64,000 nt of DNA from Bacteroidota bacterium (GTDB lineage Bacteria; Bacteroidota; Bacteroidia; UKL13-3), in assembly GCA_027482225.1 (NCBI GenBank), contig JAIXWD010000014.1, positions 1 through 64,000 on the forward strand, given 5' to 3'. Shown one piece after another: positions 17,551 through 26,358 of this stretch (its first letter is position 1; each line of letters begins with the position of its first letter). The notes beneath the pieces are model-generated. The model searched no databases and had not been told where the DNA came from. It saw nothing but the letters and a program-made list of their open reading frames with translations. The translations under genes and the position numbers were made by a program.

Positions 17551-18078
17551 TTATTTCATAGAAAAGTTTCTTCCAATACTCACACCGAACCAACTCTCAT
17601 ACTTTCCATCACGAATAAAAGGTGTGTAGCTCATCCTAAAACATACTTTATTGGTTTCAATCACCCTAAATCCTATAACTGCTGTTGGAACAATTTCTCG
17701 CTCATTTACACTTTTATTGATCAACGTAAATCCAATTCCAAGCTCTATCTTTTCTTTTCGTTCTCTACTTCCCAAAAGAAATGACGTAGTAAATGGTGAT
17801 AAAACTGCTCCCTTATCCATATCAATTTTATTTAGCAAACGGCCATCAGAAAAACTATATGCCACACCTACCCTACCAACCCAACCTAATGAGGTACTTT
17901 TGTATAGTATTTTTTCATAGTTTAATGAATAAAAAAATGCTGCACCACCCAAATCTACATACCAGTTGTTTAAACCATCAGGTTCGCGATAGGGTTTCTC
18001 TTGTGCAAGAATTTTTAATGGAATAATACATATACTTAACCATAAACAAATAGTAACTTTGGTGATGTAGTTGTGCAT
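17551..18078 (-). CDS. Small exported protein, outer-membrane beta-barrel candidate
   Basis: A 175-residue protein with a signal peptide (about 1-25, ending ILAQ). The mature part alternates short amphipathic strands with turns (GGAAFFYSLNYEKIL, GRVGVAYSFSDGRL, KIELGIGFTLINK, CFRMSYTPFI) and ends WFGVSIGRNFSMK; the aromatic near the C-terminus fits outer-membrane barrels. Length suits an 8-strand barrel. Function is unknown. Its start codon overlaps that of the next gene on the opposite strand, sharing CATG at 18076-18079. Confidence 0.65.
   Translation of the reverse strand: MHNYITKVTICLWLSICIIPLKILAQEKPYREPDGLNNWYVDLGGAAFFYSLNYEKILYKSTSLGWVGRVGVAYSFSDGRLLNKIDMDKGAVLSPFTTSFLLGSRERKEKIELGIGFTLINKSVNEREIVPTAVIGFRVIETNKVCFRMSYTPFIRDGKYESWFGVSIGRNFSMK
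18054..18061 (+). promoter_or_regulatory. -7 box for the UbiA-like gene inside the opposite CDS
   Basis: TAACTTTG is an exact TAnnTTTG box, 15 bases before the ATG at 18077. It lies within codons 6-9 of the divergent beta-barrel gene. No clear -33 was found. Confidence 0.4.
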
Positions 18079-18937
18079 GAAATTAATACTAAATAAGCTT
18101 TTGCAATATTATCAAATATTTTGCAACCTTAGCCTAGATGTTATGGGTGGGGTTATTTGTAATATGCTTGCTTTAACATTCTGCTTTAACATCAACGCCC
18201 CAAAAGCTTGGTATATTGCTTTACCATTAGGCACATGGCTCATTTATTTGGTTGATCATATAGTGGATGTAATGCGAACTAATAAGGATTATCCCACACC
18301 AAGACATCAATTTATTAAAAAGTACCTTAATAAAATAATTACCTTAAGTGTTTTCATTTTGCTTCTCATCATTGCCACTAGCCTCTTATTTTTTGATGAG
18401 CAATTAATAACCATTGGTTTTATAATGATAGGTGTAATTATTGTTCACTTATTATTGACCAAACAAAATCCGCAATCAAAAAGTATTATTAATAATAAAG
18501 AGTTTGGTGTTGCATTTATATATGCTACTTCTATTTTTTTTTATCCATTGTTTAACTGTTTTTTAACACTTTGGTTTGATTCAATGTTTTACCTCTTCAT
18601 CTTTTTCTTGTTAATAACTTACCAAAGTTTATTGCTTTGCTCTATAATAGAATACCCAATTGATGTGCTGATGAACAATAGTAGTTTTATCAGAACAATG
18701 GGACTGCAGAAAGGCATAGTTGTTTTTCAAGGCATCACCTTTTCTGCTTTAATTTTATTGTTATTTATCATTATTAGGCTAAATTTTTACAACCCTGTCC
18801 TACCAGCATTTTATTTTTTGATACTTGCCGGTAATTACCTTATTTACCAGAACAGAGATAAACTACAGCAACACTTCATGTACCGTAAAATTGCTGAGCT
18901 ACTTTTTTGGTTGCCTGCTTTAGCGTTGTTGTATTGA
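18077..18937 (+). CDS. Polytopic membrane protein, UbiA-like
   Basis: A 286-residue protein, almost entirely hydrophobic, with about 8-9 helices. After the second helix it has YLVDHIVDVMR, a DxxxD arrangement followed by Arg as in the first aspartate motif of UbiA prenyltransferases, and later EYPIDVLMN in the position of the second. The canonical Asn before the first motif is missing, so it is at best a distant UbiA-superfamily member. The ATG at 18077 is chosen over a TTG at 18071. No prenyl or quinone genes are nearby. Confidence 0.5.
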   Translation: MKLILNKLLQYYQIFCNLSLDVMGGVICNMLALTFCFNINAPKAWYIALPLGTWLIYLVDHIVDVMRTNKDYPTPRHQFIKKYLNKIITLSVFILLLIIATSLLFFDEQLITIGFIMIGVIIVHLLLTKQNPQSKSIINNKEFGVAFIYATSIFFYPLFNCFLTLWFDSMFYLFIFFLLITYQSLLLCSIIEYPIDVLMNNSSFIRTMGLQKGIVVFQGITFSALILLLFIIIRLNFYNPVLPAFYFLILAGNYLIYQNRDKLQQHFMYRKIAELLFWLPALALLY

Positions 18938-19251
18938 AGTAATTTTTTACCACGAAGTTCACAACGTTTATTCAAAAGGTACACAAGGTATTTCCATTAG
19001 CAGAAAACTTAGAATAAGATAGAAACGTTGAGCGTTGTATACTTAATTTAAGAACAACAAGCTTCATATTACACCCATTTTGGTTGGGGTATGCATAGGG
19101 ATTTGAAGGGTACATTTTTTACAGCTAACCACTGTTAGCGTTAACTCTCTTGCAGCAGACAAATGATGTGGTTTTAGTGTTTCGCTTGTAATCGCTGTGG
19201 TTTTATAACCATAGTTGTTGTTCAACAGAAACTCGCTGTGATTAAATTAAC
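18938..19251. other. Intergenic region with short inverted repeats
   Basis: About 310 bases without a coding ORF. It contains GCTAAC-CACT-GTTAGC and TGGTT-TTAT-AACCA stems, both short and without U-tracts. A stretch near 18950-18995 (ccacgaagttcac, then ggtacacaagg) resembles a degraded copy of a widespread intergenic sequence. Nothing here supports a gene. Confidence 0.45.
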
Positions 19252-19287
19252 AAAAAACCGCTTTAAAATTTCTTCTAAAGCGGTTTT
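19252..19287 (-). terminator. Intrinsic terminator after yidC
   Basis: AAAACCGCTTTA (19254-19265) and TAAAGCGGTTTT (19276-19287) form a perfect 12-bp stem; on the minus strand it runs into a T-tract, 22 bases after the yidC stop. Confidence 0.92.
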
Positions 19288-19308
19288 AAAATTATTAAAG
19301 ATTGTTTT

Positions 19309-21135
19309 TTATTTCTTTCTAATTGGTTTTTTAATATCAACACCACGTGCTTTCGTCATTTCTTCTAATTTCTGTTGAAATTTACTTTGGGTAACTGGCT
19401 TCTTTTTATTCTCCTGAATTTGTGCGTGCATTTTAGCATCATCAACAAAAGCTCTAATTAACAACTGTTGACCGATGGTAAACAAATTACTTACAAAATA
19501 GTAATAGTTTAAACCTGCTGCAAAACTGTTTAGCATAAACAAGAAAATTACTGGCATAAAATAACTCATCCATTTCATTTGCCCAGTCATACCACTTTGC
19601 TCGTTATTATATACCGCATATACAACAGATGAAATTGTCATGAGCAATGCAAACAAACTTACATGGCTTCCGTAACCTGGGATACTAAATCCGAAATCCA
19701 AAACGCTATCATAAGTACTTAAATCTGGTGCCCATAAAAACGCTTGTTGACGTAATTCGAATGCACTAGGAAAAAACTGAAACATGGCAACCAATATTGG
19801 CATTTGCAACAATACAGGAACACAACCACCTAAAGGATTAACACCTGCTTGGCGATACATTTTCATGTTCTCTTGTTGTATTTTGGTCATGTCATCGCCA
19901 AACTTTTCTTTAATTTCATCCAACTCTGGTTTTAACACACGCATTTTTGCGGTTGACAAATACGACTTGTAAACCAATGGGAACAAGATGGTTTTAACAA
20001 TCAACGTTAATAAGAAAATTATTAAACCAAAACTACTGATGTATTGACTTAAGAAATAAAATACGTTTACCGTTAAATATTTATTTACCCAACGGAAAAT
20101 ACCCCAACCCATTGGCACAATGCGCTCCAATTGGCTTTCGTCTAACTTAGCCAACGTTTTATAATGGTTAGGACCAAAATAAAACTTCATATCAAAAGAT
20201 TCATTTGGCGTATGGTTATAAGGCACTACTAAACTAGCAGTAAGTTGCTTTATGTATTGTTTAGTAGCATCATTTTTAGTTTCAACTTTTGCACTTATAA
20301 ATTCTTTTTCTGCAATTAAACTTGCGTTGAAATATTGCTGCTTAAATGATACCCATTTTACTGGAGTAGTTAAATCAACTGTTTCTTCTTTGGTTTCCGA
20401 AATATAATCAGGCTCTTCAGCTGTAGTTTTGTAATAAACAGTGGTGGTGCGGTGTTCGGCATCAAATGTTTTTTCTTGCTGACGAATTTTAGCCGACCAA
20501 TTCATATCAATAAATTTAGCTGTAGCTGCAATGCTTTTATCCATTCCAACCAAGTTTAACTTGTAGCTAACCATATTGGTTTTATCGCTAAAAGTATAAT
20601 ACTGCTCAATGTATTGGTTTGCACCAATTTCTAATTTCATGCTCAACCCCTTACCATCAGCATCAGGTTGTGGGGTAAAATACAAATCACTGGTATTAAT
20701 TAGTTTGCCATCTTTGGTTTTAAAGCTGTAGTTTAATTCCTCATTTGTACCATCAAATAATACAAGTTCAGTAGCATCATATTTTTTATGATTTTTAAGT
20801 ACCACCTTTTTTAAAGCTCCACCTTTGTTACTAAAGGTTAGTAGCATATCGTTATTTTCTATGGTTGTAAACGATTCTTTACCAACGGCAGCAGTTGCAA
20901 ATGTGCCATAAGATGCTTTAATAGTCGAACTATCGTTAGCTTGTATACTATCTGCTTTTGCTTTTAACGCCAATTGCGCTTTAGCCTCATTATCTTTTTG
21001 TTGTTGAACCTGTAGAATCGAATCTTTTTGTTGTTGCAACGTTTTAAGTTCGGCATCACTAGGTTGATTAATCCAGGCAAAAGTTACCAAGATTACAAAA
21101 ATTAAGCCCAGGCCTATAATTGAATTTCTATCCAT
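19309..21135 (-). CDS. yidC: Membrane protein insertase YidC/Oxa1
   Basis: A 608-residue YidC of the Gram-negative type. A first transmembrane helix (about 5-20, IIGLGLIFVILVTFAWIN) is followed by a charged, Gln/Lys-rich region. The large periplasmic beta domain (about 70-340) comes next, then the conserved Oxa1 core with helices from about 355, including YKSYLSTAKMRVLKPELDEIKEKFGDD and QMPILVAMFQFFPSAFELRQQ, ending in a basic tail. It inserts inner-membrane proteins alone or with Sec; SecDF is encoded later in the window. Confidence 0.95.
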   Translation of the reverse strand: MDRNSIIGLGLIFVILVTFAWINQPSDAELKTLQQQKDSILQVQQQKDNEAKAQLALKAKADSIQANDSSTIKASYGTFATAAVGKESFTTIENNDMLLTFSNKGGALKKVVLKNHKKYDATELVLFDGTNEELNYSFKTKDGKLINTSDLYFTPQPDADGKGLSMKLEIGANQYIEQYYTFSDKTNMVSYKLNLVGMDKSIAATAKFIDMNWSAKIRQQEKTFDAEHRTTTVYYKTTAEEPDYISETKEETVDLTTPVKWVSFKQQYFNASLIAEKEFISAKVETKNDATKQYIKQLTASLVVPYNHTPNESFDMKFYFGPNHYKTLAKLDESQLERIVPMGWGIFRWVNKYLTVNVFYFLSQYISSFGLIIFLLTLIVKTILFPLVYKSYLSTAKMRVLKPELDEIKEKFGDDMTKIQQENMKMYRQAGVNPLGGCVPVLLQMPILVAMFQFFPSAFELRQQAFLWAPDLSTYDSVLDFGFSIPGYGSHVSLFALLMTISSVVYAVYNNEQSGMTGQMKWMSYFMPVIFLFMLNSFAAGLNYYYFVSNLFTIGQQLLIRAFVDDAKMHAQIQENKKKPVTQSKFQQKLEEMTKARGVDIKKPIRKK

Positions 21136-21298
21136 TGTAATTAATTGTGCTTCTTTAAACAGCGTGCAAAAGTACTAATTTTTAAGTAGCTACCACACAA
21201 ATACCCTTTGTTTGGCTGTTTTTTAGATGAAGTGCTATTTTACAGCAACTTAAGCACTTTATTTAAGCATACTTGAGTCATACTACATACAATTATCT

Positions 21299-21306
21299 TA
21301 GCTTTG
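21299..21306 (+). promoter_or_regulatory. -7 box four bases before the miaE ATG
   Basis: TAGCTTTG is an exact TAnnTTTG box; only CGGC separates it from the ATG at 21311. If used, transcription would start at or next to the start codon. Confidence 0.5.
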
Positions 21307-21310
21307 CGGC

Positions 21311-21892
21311 ATGTTAGGATTAAAATTAGTTACCGACCCTCGTTGGGCAAATGCAGCAGAAAAATCGTTAGAAGAAATTTTGATTGACCATGCATACTGT
21401 GAGCAAAAAGCGGCCACAACAGGAATATCGCTAATTGTGCAATACCCCGAGTTTGAGAAAATGGTAAAAACTTGCACCGCCATAGTTGCCGAAGAATGGG
21501 GACATTTTAGAAAAGTACTAAAAGAGTTAGATAAACGTGGGTTTAAATTTGGACCACAACGTAAAGATGCCTATGTAAATGAGTTGATGAAACTAATAAC
21601 ACGTGGTGGCGATAGAAACGAACAAGTAGCAGAACGTTTGTTGTTATTGGCCATGATTGAAGCACGCAGTTGTGAGCGTTTCAGGGTGTTATCATTAAAC
21701 ATGAGCGACCATGATTTACGTGAATTTTACCACGAGTTTATGGTAAGTGAAGCCGGACATTACGTAACTTTTATTGATTTGGCCAAAGAATACAAAGGCG
21801 AAGCATACGTAAAAAAACGCTGGCAAGAAATTTTAGATGGCGAAGCGGAGATCATTAAAAATATGACCCCGAGTGGGGAAAGGATACATTAG
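21311..21892 (+). CDS. miaE: tRNA-(ms2io6A)-hydroxylase
   Basis: A 193-residue ferritin-like diiron protein. The metal ligands appear in order: EILIDHAYCEQKAA, EEWGHFRKVL, EARSCERFRVL and SEAGHYVTFIDLA. This Glu/His pattern and the length match MiaE, which hydroxylates the isopentenyl group of ms2i6A37 in tRNAs reading U-starting codons, using O2. The start MLGLKLVTDPRWAN is the family-typical N-terminus. No other mia genes are in the window. The gene probably has its own promoter with a very short leader. Confidence 0.92.
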   Translation: MLGLKLVTDPRWANAAEKSLEEILIDHAYCEQKAATTGISLIVQYPEFEKMVKTCTAIVAEEWGHFRKVLKELDKRGFKFGPQRKDAYVNELMKLITRGGDRNEQVAERLLLLAMIEARSCERFRVLSLNMSDHDLREFYHEFMVSEAGHYVTFIDLAKEYKGEAYVKKRWQEILDGEAEIIKNMTPSGERIH

Positions 21893-21930
21893 TTGGTTGG
21901 TATGAACATTTGGTATTTACTCATTCATTA

Positions 21931-22857
21931 TTAATGAGAGAGCAACCATTTTATTGTTTGCTCAGTATCCATAATAGACCATGAATGTGGATTTCTTTTA
22001 CCTGTAAGTTTTCTATATCCTATACCTGATGTTATAACAAGTTGTGCTTTACTGTTACCTAATAATCTCAATGAGTTAATTACAAGTGAACAGTCTAATG
22101 TATTAAGATCATACATACTTCTATTTCGTTCTTCCATTTGCCATATCATGTCCGGTTCAGATATTAGCATGATTGGGCAGTTCAACAACGTCTTAATATT
22201 TGTTTGGTTGGTGTCACTATAAGAATAAGGTGAAATCCTTTGAAACGGTTTATTGTCAATTTGGGGAGTACTTTGAAATTCGTACTGTAGTCTTTTGATA
22301 AAGTAATCTGCCTCGCGTTTAGAAATTTCTACATTACTGTTTCTAACTGTGTATTCTAAACTATAATACATTTTTTCGAAATCAAGAGGAGGGTCAACTG
22401 CAAAAATGGCGCTCGGCTTGATTAAATCAGTTCTTGAGTATGCCCTTTCTGCATATTTAACAACTCCTGAACCTCCAAGAGAAAAACCTCCTAAATAAAA
22501 TGGTTGATTGGTTAGTTTATAACGTTTTTGAAGATTAGGTATTAGTTCATCAAGATATGCTTGTGATAAACTATCAATAAAAAATGTTTGTGTACCATAT
22601 TGTAAGCTTGCAAATATGGTTACTAAACCTTCCTTATTCGCTTTAGTTGCAATGTCTGTTTCATTAGAAGCAATTTGAGGTGTTTCTCCAAACGAAGTTA
22701 AAAGAAGTAAAAGTCCTTTGGGCTGACCTAACGGTTTAAATGCGATATAATAATTTGTTGAGAAATCCTTTGGACTTAAGTAAACTACTTCTCTTGATTG
22801 TCCGAATGAACAAACTGAAGTAAGAAAAGTAATTAATAGTATGATTAAATTTTTCAA
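21931..22857 (-). CDS. Exported alpha/beta-hydrolase-like protein
   Basis: A 308-residue protein with a signal peptide (about 1-19, ending CSFGQ). GFSLGGSG near residue 125 is a nucleophile-elbow motif (G-x-S-x-G), suggesting an alpha/beta hydrolase with Ser as nucleophile. Candidates for the acid and base lie in the C-terminal half (LISEPDMIW; the late RNPHSWSIMD, with a His). It might be an esterase or peptidase, but the substrate is unknown. It ends 36 bases from miaE, convergently, without an obvious terminator between. Confidence 0.65.
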   Translation of the reverse strand: MKNLIILLITFLTSVCSFGQSREVVYLSPKDFSTNYYIAFKPLGQPKGLLLLLTSFGETPQIASNETDIATKANKEGLVTIFASLQYGTQTFFIDSLSQAYLDELIPNLQKRYKLTNQPFYLGGFSLGGSGVVKYAERAYSRTDLIKPSAIFAVDPPLDFEKMYYSLEYTVRNSNVEISKREADYFIKRLQYEFQSTPQIDNKPFQRISPYSYSDTNQTNIKTLLNCPIMLISEPDMIWQMEERNRSMYDLNTLDCSLVINSLRLLGNSKAQLVITSGIGYRKLTGKRNPHSWSIMDTEQTIKWLLSH

Positions 22858-22942
22858 GTTGGTTTACTTTTATAGTTACGTTAAAATGAATTTAAAAAGC
22901 AATATAATTTTCTTCCATGATCAAACCAAAACCTCCAACACG

Positions 22943-22969
22943 AAAAAAGCCGAACATTGCTGCTCGGCA
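22943..22969 (-). terminator. Intrinsic terminator after pyrG
   Basis: On the minus strand GCCGA pairs with TCGGC around a 10-base loop, followed by six Ts (complement of 22943-22948). It begins 13 bases after the pyrG stop. Confidence 0.8.
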
Positions 22970-22981
22970 TTTTGCTTAATA

Positions 22982-24598
22982 TTATGAATTGCTGTAATCC
23001 ATTGCGGCTTTTACAAACCGCACAAACAACGGATGTGGTGTAAGTACCGTACTCTTGTATTCCGGGTGAAACTGCACACCCACAAAATACGGATGATCTT
23101 TTATTTCTACAATCTCGGCCAACTTGGTAACTGGGTTAATACCTGTTATGCTCATTCCTGCTTTTTCAAACTCTTTGGCAAACTTGTTATTAAACTCATA
23201 ACGGTGGCGATGACGCTCGGTTATTTTTATTTTCTCGTAGGCTTTGTAAGCCTTACTGTCTTTAATTATTTCGCATACATAAGAACCCAAACGCATGGTT
23301 CCGCCTTTAGCAGTAATTTTCTTTTGCTCAGGCATCATATCAATAACAGGATGCTTGGTTCTGGCATTCATCTCTGTACTATGGGCATCTTTGTATCCCA
23401 ATACATGACGGGCAAATTCTATTACACAGGTTTGCATGCCTAAACAAATTCCGAAAAATGGTACTTTGTTTTCACGTACATATTTAACTGCAGCAATCTT
23501 CCCGTCAATACCTCTATCACCAAAACCAGGGGCAACCAACACGCCATCCAAATGCCCTAATTTATTTTTAGCATTTTCATCAGTTATTAATTCGCTATGT
23601 ATGTATTCTAATTTTACTTTACACTCTTTACTTGCACCTGCATGTATAAAGGCTTCGGCAATACTTTTGTAAGCATCAGGCAACTCAACATATTTACCAA
23701 CTAATCCAATTTTAACTTCGTGTTTAGGATTTTTATGGCGGGTTAAAAAGTTTAACCAACTATCCATGTTGGGTTCATTCTTAGCGGAAAGTTTAAGTTT
23801 GTTTAAAACCGTTTTGTCTAACTTTTCTTTAAGCATGGCCATAGGCACATCGTATATAGTTTGCAAATCCAACGCTTCGATAACCGAGTTTGGCGTTACG
23901 TTACAGAACAATGCAATTTTCTTTTTAATGTCTTTATTAATTGGATGCTCCGAGCGGCACACCAATACATCAGGTTGTATTCCCGATTCCAACAACAATT
24001 TTACAGAGTGCTGGGTAGGTTTGGTTTTTAACTCGTGTGCTGCACTTAAATAAGGCAACAACGTCAAATGCACCACCATACAATCTTCTGGTTTTAATTC
24101 CCATTTTAATTGACGAACAGCTTCAATATATGGCAACGATTCAATATCACCAACGGTTCCACCAAGCTCAGTGATAATAATTTCGTATTTACCCTTATCA
24201 CCAATAAGCTTCATTCTACGCTTAATTTCATCAGTAATATGAGGAATTACCTGAACGGTTTTACCCAGATAAGCACCTTCACGCTCTTTTTCAATTACGT
24301 ATTGGTAAATACGTCCGGTGGTAACATTATTTTCTTGAGAGGTAGGTACATTTAAAAAACGCTCATAATGACCTAAATCTAAATCAGTTTCTGCACCATC
24401 ATCAGTAACAAAACACTCACCGTGCTCGTATGGATTTAATGTTCCTGGATCCACGTTAATGTATGGATCAAACTTTTGAATAGTAACAGAGTAGCCACGT
24501 GCTTGAAGCAATTTGGCCAATGAAGCGGCAATAATTCCTTTCCCTAAAGAAGAAGTTACACCACCGGTAACGAAAATATATTTTGGATTGTGCGTCAT
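22982..24598 (-). CDS. pyrG: CTP synthase
   Basis: A 538-residue CTP synthase. The synthetase domain starts KYIFVTGGVTSSLGKGI and contains DPYINVDPGTLNPYEHGE; the C-terminal class I glutaminase has the nucleophile in PFFGICLGMQ, with the His and Glu in GVQFHPEYKS. It converts UTP, ATP and glutamine to CTP. An in-frame ATG at 24670 would add 24 residues, but these are not family-like and cover a hairpin leader, so MTHNPKYIF at 24598 is chosen. The leader may regulate the gene (see 24667-24703). Confidence 0.96.
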   Translation of the reverse strand: MTHNPKYIFVTGGVTSSLGKGIIAASLAKLLQARGYSVTIQKFDPYINVDPGTLNPYEHGECFVTDDGAETDLDLGHYERFLNVPTSQENNVTTGRIYQYVIEKEREGAYLGKTVQVIPHITDEIKRRMKLIGDKGKYEIIITELGGTVGDIESLPYIEAVRQLKWELKPEDCMVVHLTLLPYLSAAHELKTKPTQHSVKLLLESGIQPDVLVCRSEHPINKDIKKKIALFCNVTPNSVIEALDLQTIYDVPMAMLKEKLDKTVLNKLKLSAKNEPNMDSWLNFLTRHKNPKHEVKIGLVGKYVELPDAYKSIAEAFIHAGASKECKVKLEYIHSELITDENAKNKLGHLDGVLVAPGFGDRGIDGKIAAVKYVRENKVPFFGICLGMQTCVIEFARHVLGYKDAHSTEMNARTKHPVIDMMPEQKKITAKGGTMRLGSYVCEIIKDSKAYKAYEKIKITERHRHRYEFNNKFAKEFEKAGMSITGINPVTKLAEIVEIKDHPYFVGVQFHPEYKSTVLTPHPLFVRFVKAAMDYSNS

Positions 24599-24666
24599 GT
24601 TTTTACTGCGAGTTAAAAGCAAAAGCTGGCTTTCAGTTATTGGGTGCGAGGCACTTAACTTGCAAA

Positions 24667-24703
24667 CCATATAGCATTTTTAACTATATGGGATACAAAA
24701 GTA
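24667..24703 (-). promoter_or_regulatory. pyrG -7 box and 5'-terminal hairpin
   Basis: On the minus strand TACTTTTG (24703-24696) is an exact TAnnTTTG box. Four bases further, CCATATAG (24691-24684) and CTATATGG (24674-24667) form a perfect 8-bp stem with a 9-base loop. The hairpin would lie at the very 5' end of an mRNA leader of about 95 bases. Confidence 0.5.
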
Positions 24704-24824
24704 ACAAATAATTAGTTGCTAAAAAGTATTTAGTTCGTTACCGTTCAAAGTATTTTTCAACACAAACGTGGGTAAGTAGCTAAGCGCTGTTTGGATAGCA
24801 CTATACAAAAGCATAAAAGGCAAC

Positions 24825-25556
24825 TTACTGAATAAATTTAGCTAAAACTTTAGCCAAATCATCTGGTGAATCTATGGCAATTGTTTCCATATCGGTTTCC
24901 TTCAATATTATTTTATACCCATTTTCAACCCAACGCAATTGCTCTAAACTCTCCGCTTGCTCAAGATTGCTAACACTCAATTGGGTTATTTCGGCCAAAA
25001 TTTGTTTCCTGTAACCATAAATACCAACATGTTTAAAATAGTTAATTTCTATACCTGGATTTCTGCGATAAGGTATAGGTGAACGAGAAAAATAAATGGC
25101 TTGGTTAAATTTATTGGCAATCACTTTAACCACGTTGGGGTTACGTAATTCATCTTCGCCACTAATTTTTTTAATGAGGGTAGCTATTTGGGTTGATTCA
25201 TCAATAAAAGCAGACGCTAATAACTCAATTTGTTTTGGATCTATAAAGGGTTCATCACCTTGTATATTAATTACGGCATCACATTTACCATCGTATTTCA
25301 TTACCACTTCGGCACATCGATCTGTACCACTTTGGTGTGTAACAGCTGTCATCATTACTTTCCCACCAAATGCAACAACATGGTCTGCAATACGCTGGTC
25401 GTCTGTCGCTACAATCACATCACTTAATACAGAAGTTTTTACGCACTGCTCATACACCCTTTGTATCATGCTTTTACCAACAATATCTATAAGTGGTTTA
25501 CCCGGAAATCGAGTTGATGCATAACGTGCAGGTATTACTCCAATAATGTGTATCAT
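24825..25556 (-). CDS. kdsB: 3-deoxy-manno-octulosonate cytidylyltransferase
   Basis: A 243-residue CMP-KDO synthetase. The N-terminal IIGVIPARYASTRFPGKPL is the CTP-binding signature, followed by VIVATDDQRIADHV, VINIQGDEPFI and YFSRSPIPYRR. It activates KDO with CTP for lipopolysaccharide inner-core synthesis, showing that the organism makes LPS. It lies 154 bases from the CTP synthase start, in the same direction, so its CTP supplier is encoded directly downstream. It is divergent from rsmE with 66 bases between; a minus-strand -7 box TATTTTTG is at 25589-25582. Confidence 0.95.
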   Translation of the reverse strand: MIHIIGVIPARYASTRFPGKPLIDIVGKSMIQRVYEQCVKTSVLSDVIVATDDQRIADHVVAFGGKVMMTAVTHQSGTDRCAEVVMKYDGKCDAVINIQGDEPFIDPKQIELLASAFIDESTQIATLIKKISGEDELRNPNVVKVIANKFNQAIYFSRSPIPYRRNPGIEINYFKHVGIYGYRKQILAEITQLSVSNLEQAESLEQLRWVENGYKIILKETDMETIAIDSPDDLAKVLAKFIQ

Positions 25557-25611
25557 AATGTTTGATGCTAAAAATGCTTTTCAAAAATAGCTGAAAAAAA
25601 CGGAAGTCAAT

Positions 25612-25619
25612 TATATTCG
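25612..25619 (+). promoter_or_regulatory. -7-like box three bases before the rsmE ATG
   Basis: TATATTCG, then CAC, then the ATG at 25623. The next gene has the same ATTATATTCG string four bases before its own ATG. Confidence 0.45.
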
Positions 25620-25622
25620 CAC

Positions 25623-26345
25623 ATGCATGTTTTTTATCAACCCAATTTAAATCAAAACCAACTTTCACTTAGCGAAGACGAATCGAAACACTGTGTGCGT
25701 GTTTTGCGTTTAAAAAAAGGTGATGAAGTGGATTTAGCCGATGGCAAAGGAACGCATGCGAAAGCTTTAATTATTGATGATCACCCTAAAAAATGTGTAT
25801 TACAAATAACACAAAGCACCCTGCACACGCAAGCTGAATCGAGTGGCCGAAATTATTACTTACATATGGTGGTGGCTCCTACCAAAAATTTTGATCGCAT
25901 GGAATGGTTTATAGAAAAAGCCACCGAAGCCGGCATTGATGAAATTACTTTTGTTGAAACCGCAAACAGTGAACGTGCAAAAGTAAATTTAGAACGATGC
26001 GAAAAAATTGCAGTTAGTGCCATGAAACAAAGTAAACAATGGTATTTACCTAAAATAAATGCACTACAAAAATTTACTGATGTAATAAAACAAGTTTTAC
26101 CGGGCGATAAATTAATGGCTTGGTGTGAGGTTGATTCTACCGCACTCATCAACCAAAAAATAAGCCAACTAACAAGTAACCACATTACCATTTTAATAGG
26201 ACCAGAAGGTGATTTTACAGAAGCTGAAGTAAAGATTGCACAACAACATCATTTTATTCCTATATCTCTTGGCAAAACTATACTACGTACCGAAACCGCT
26301 GCGTTGTATGCTTGTTTCACTGTTAAGGCAATCCTAACTAAGTAA
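25623..26345 (+). CDS. rsmE: 16S rRNA (uracil1498-N3)-methyltransferase
   Basis: A 240-residue SPOUT methyltransferase. The N-terminal PUA-like domain includes ESKHCVRVLRLKKGD. The catalytic domain carries TEAGIDEITFVETANSERAK, AMKQSKQWYLPKI, and the SAM-binding trefoil knot ILIGPEGDFTEAEV and SLGKTILRTETAALYA. It methylates U1498 of 16S rRNA. Length is normal. The DUF4159 gene follows 13 bases later, and each gene has its own promoter-like box. Confidence 0.94.
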   Translation: MHVFYQPNLNQNQLSLSEDESKHCVRVLRLKKGDEVDLADGKGTHAKALIIDDHPKKCVLQITQSTLHTQAESSGRNYYLHMVVAPTKNFDRMEWFIEKATEAGIDEITFVETANSERAKVNLERCEKIAVSAMKQSKQWYLPKINALQKFTDVIKQVLPGDKLMAWCEVDSTALINQKISQLTSNHITILIGPEGDFTEAEVKIAQQHHFIPISLGKTILRTETAALYACFTVKAILTK

Positions 26346-26346
26346 T

Positions 26347-26354
26347 TATATTCG
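26347..26354 (+). promoter_or_regulatory. -7-like box four bases before the DUF4159 gene
   Basis: TATATTCG, then TACC, then the ATG at 26359. The box overlaps the end of the rsmE stop region. Confidence 0.45.
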
Positions 26355-26358
26355 TACC

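Noticed and set aside
18945-18996. Possible dispersed intergenic repeat (ccacgaagttcac...ggtacacaagg)
   Set aside because: It resembles a widespread intergenic sequence, but it is degraded, present once here and has no flanking gene that would explain it.
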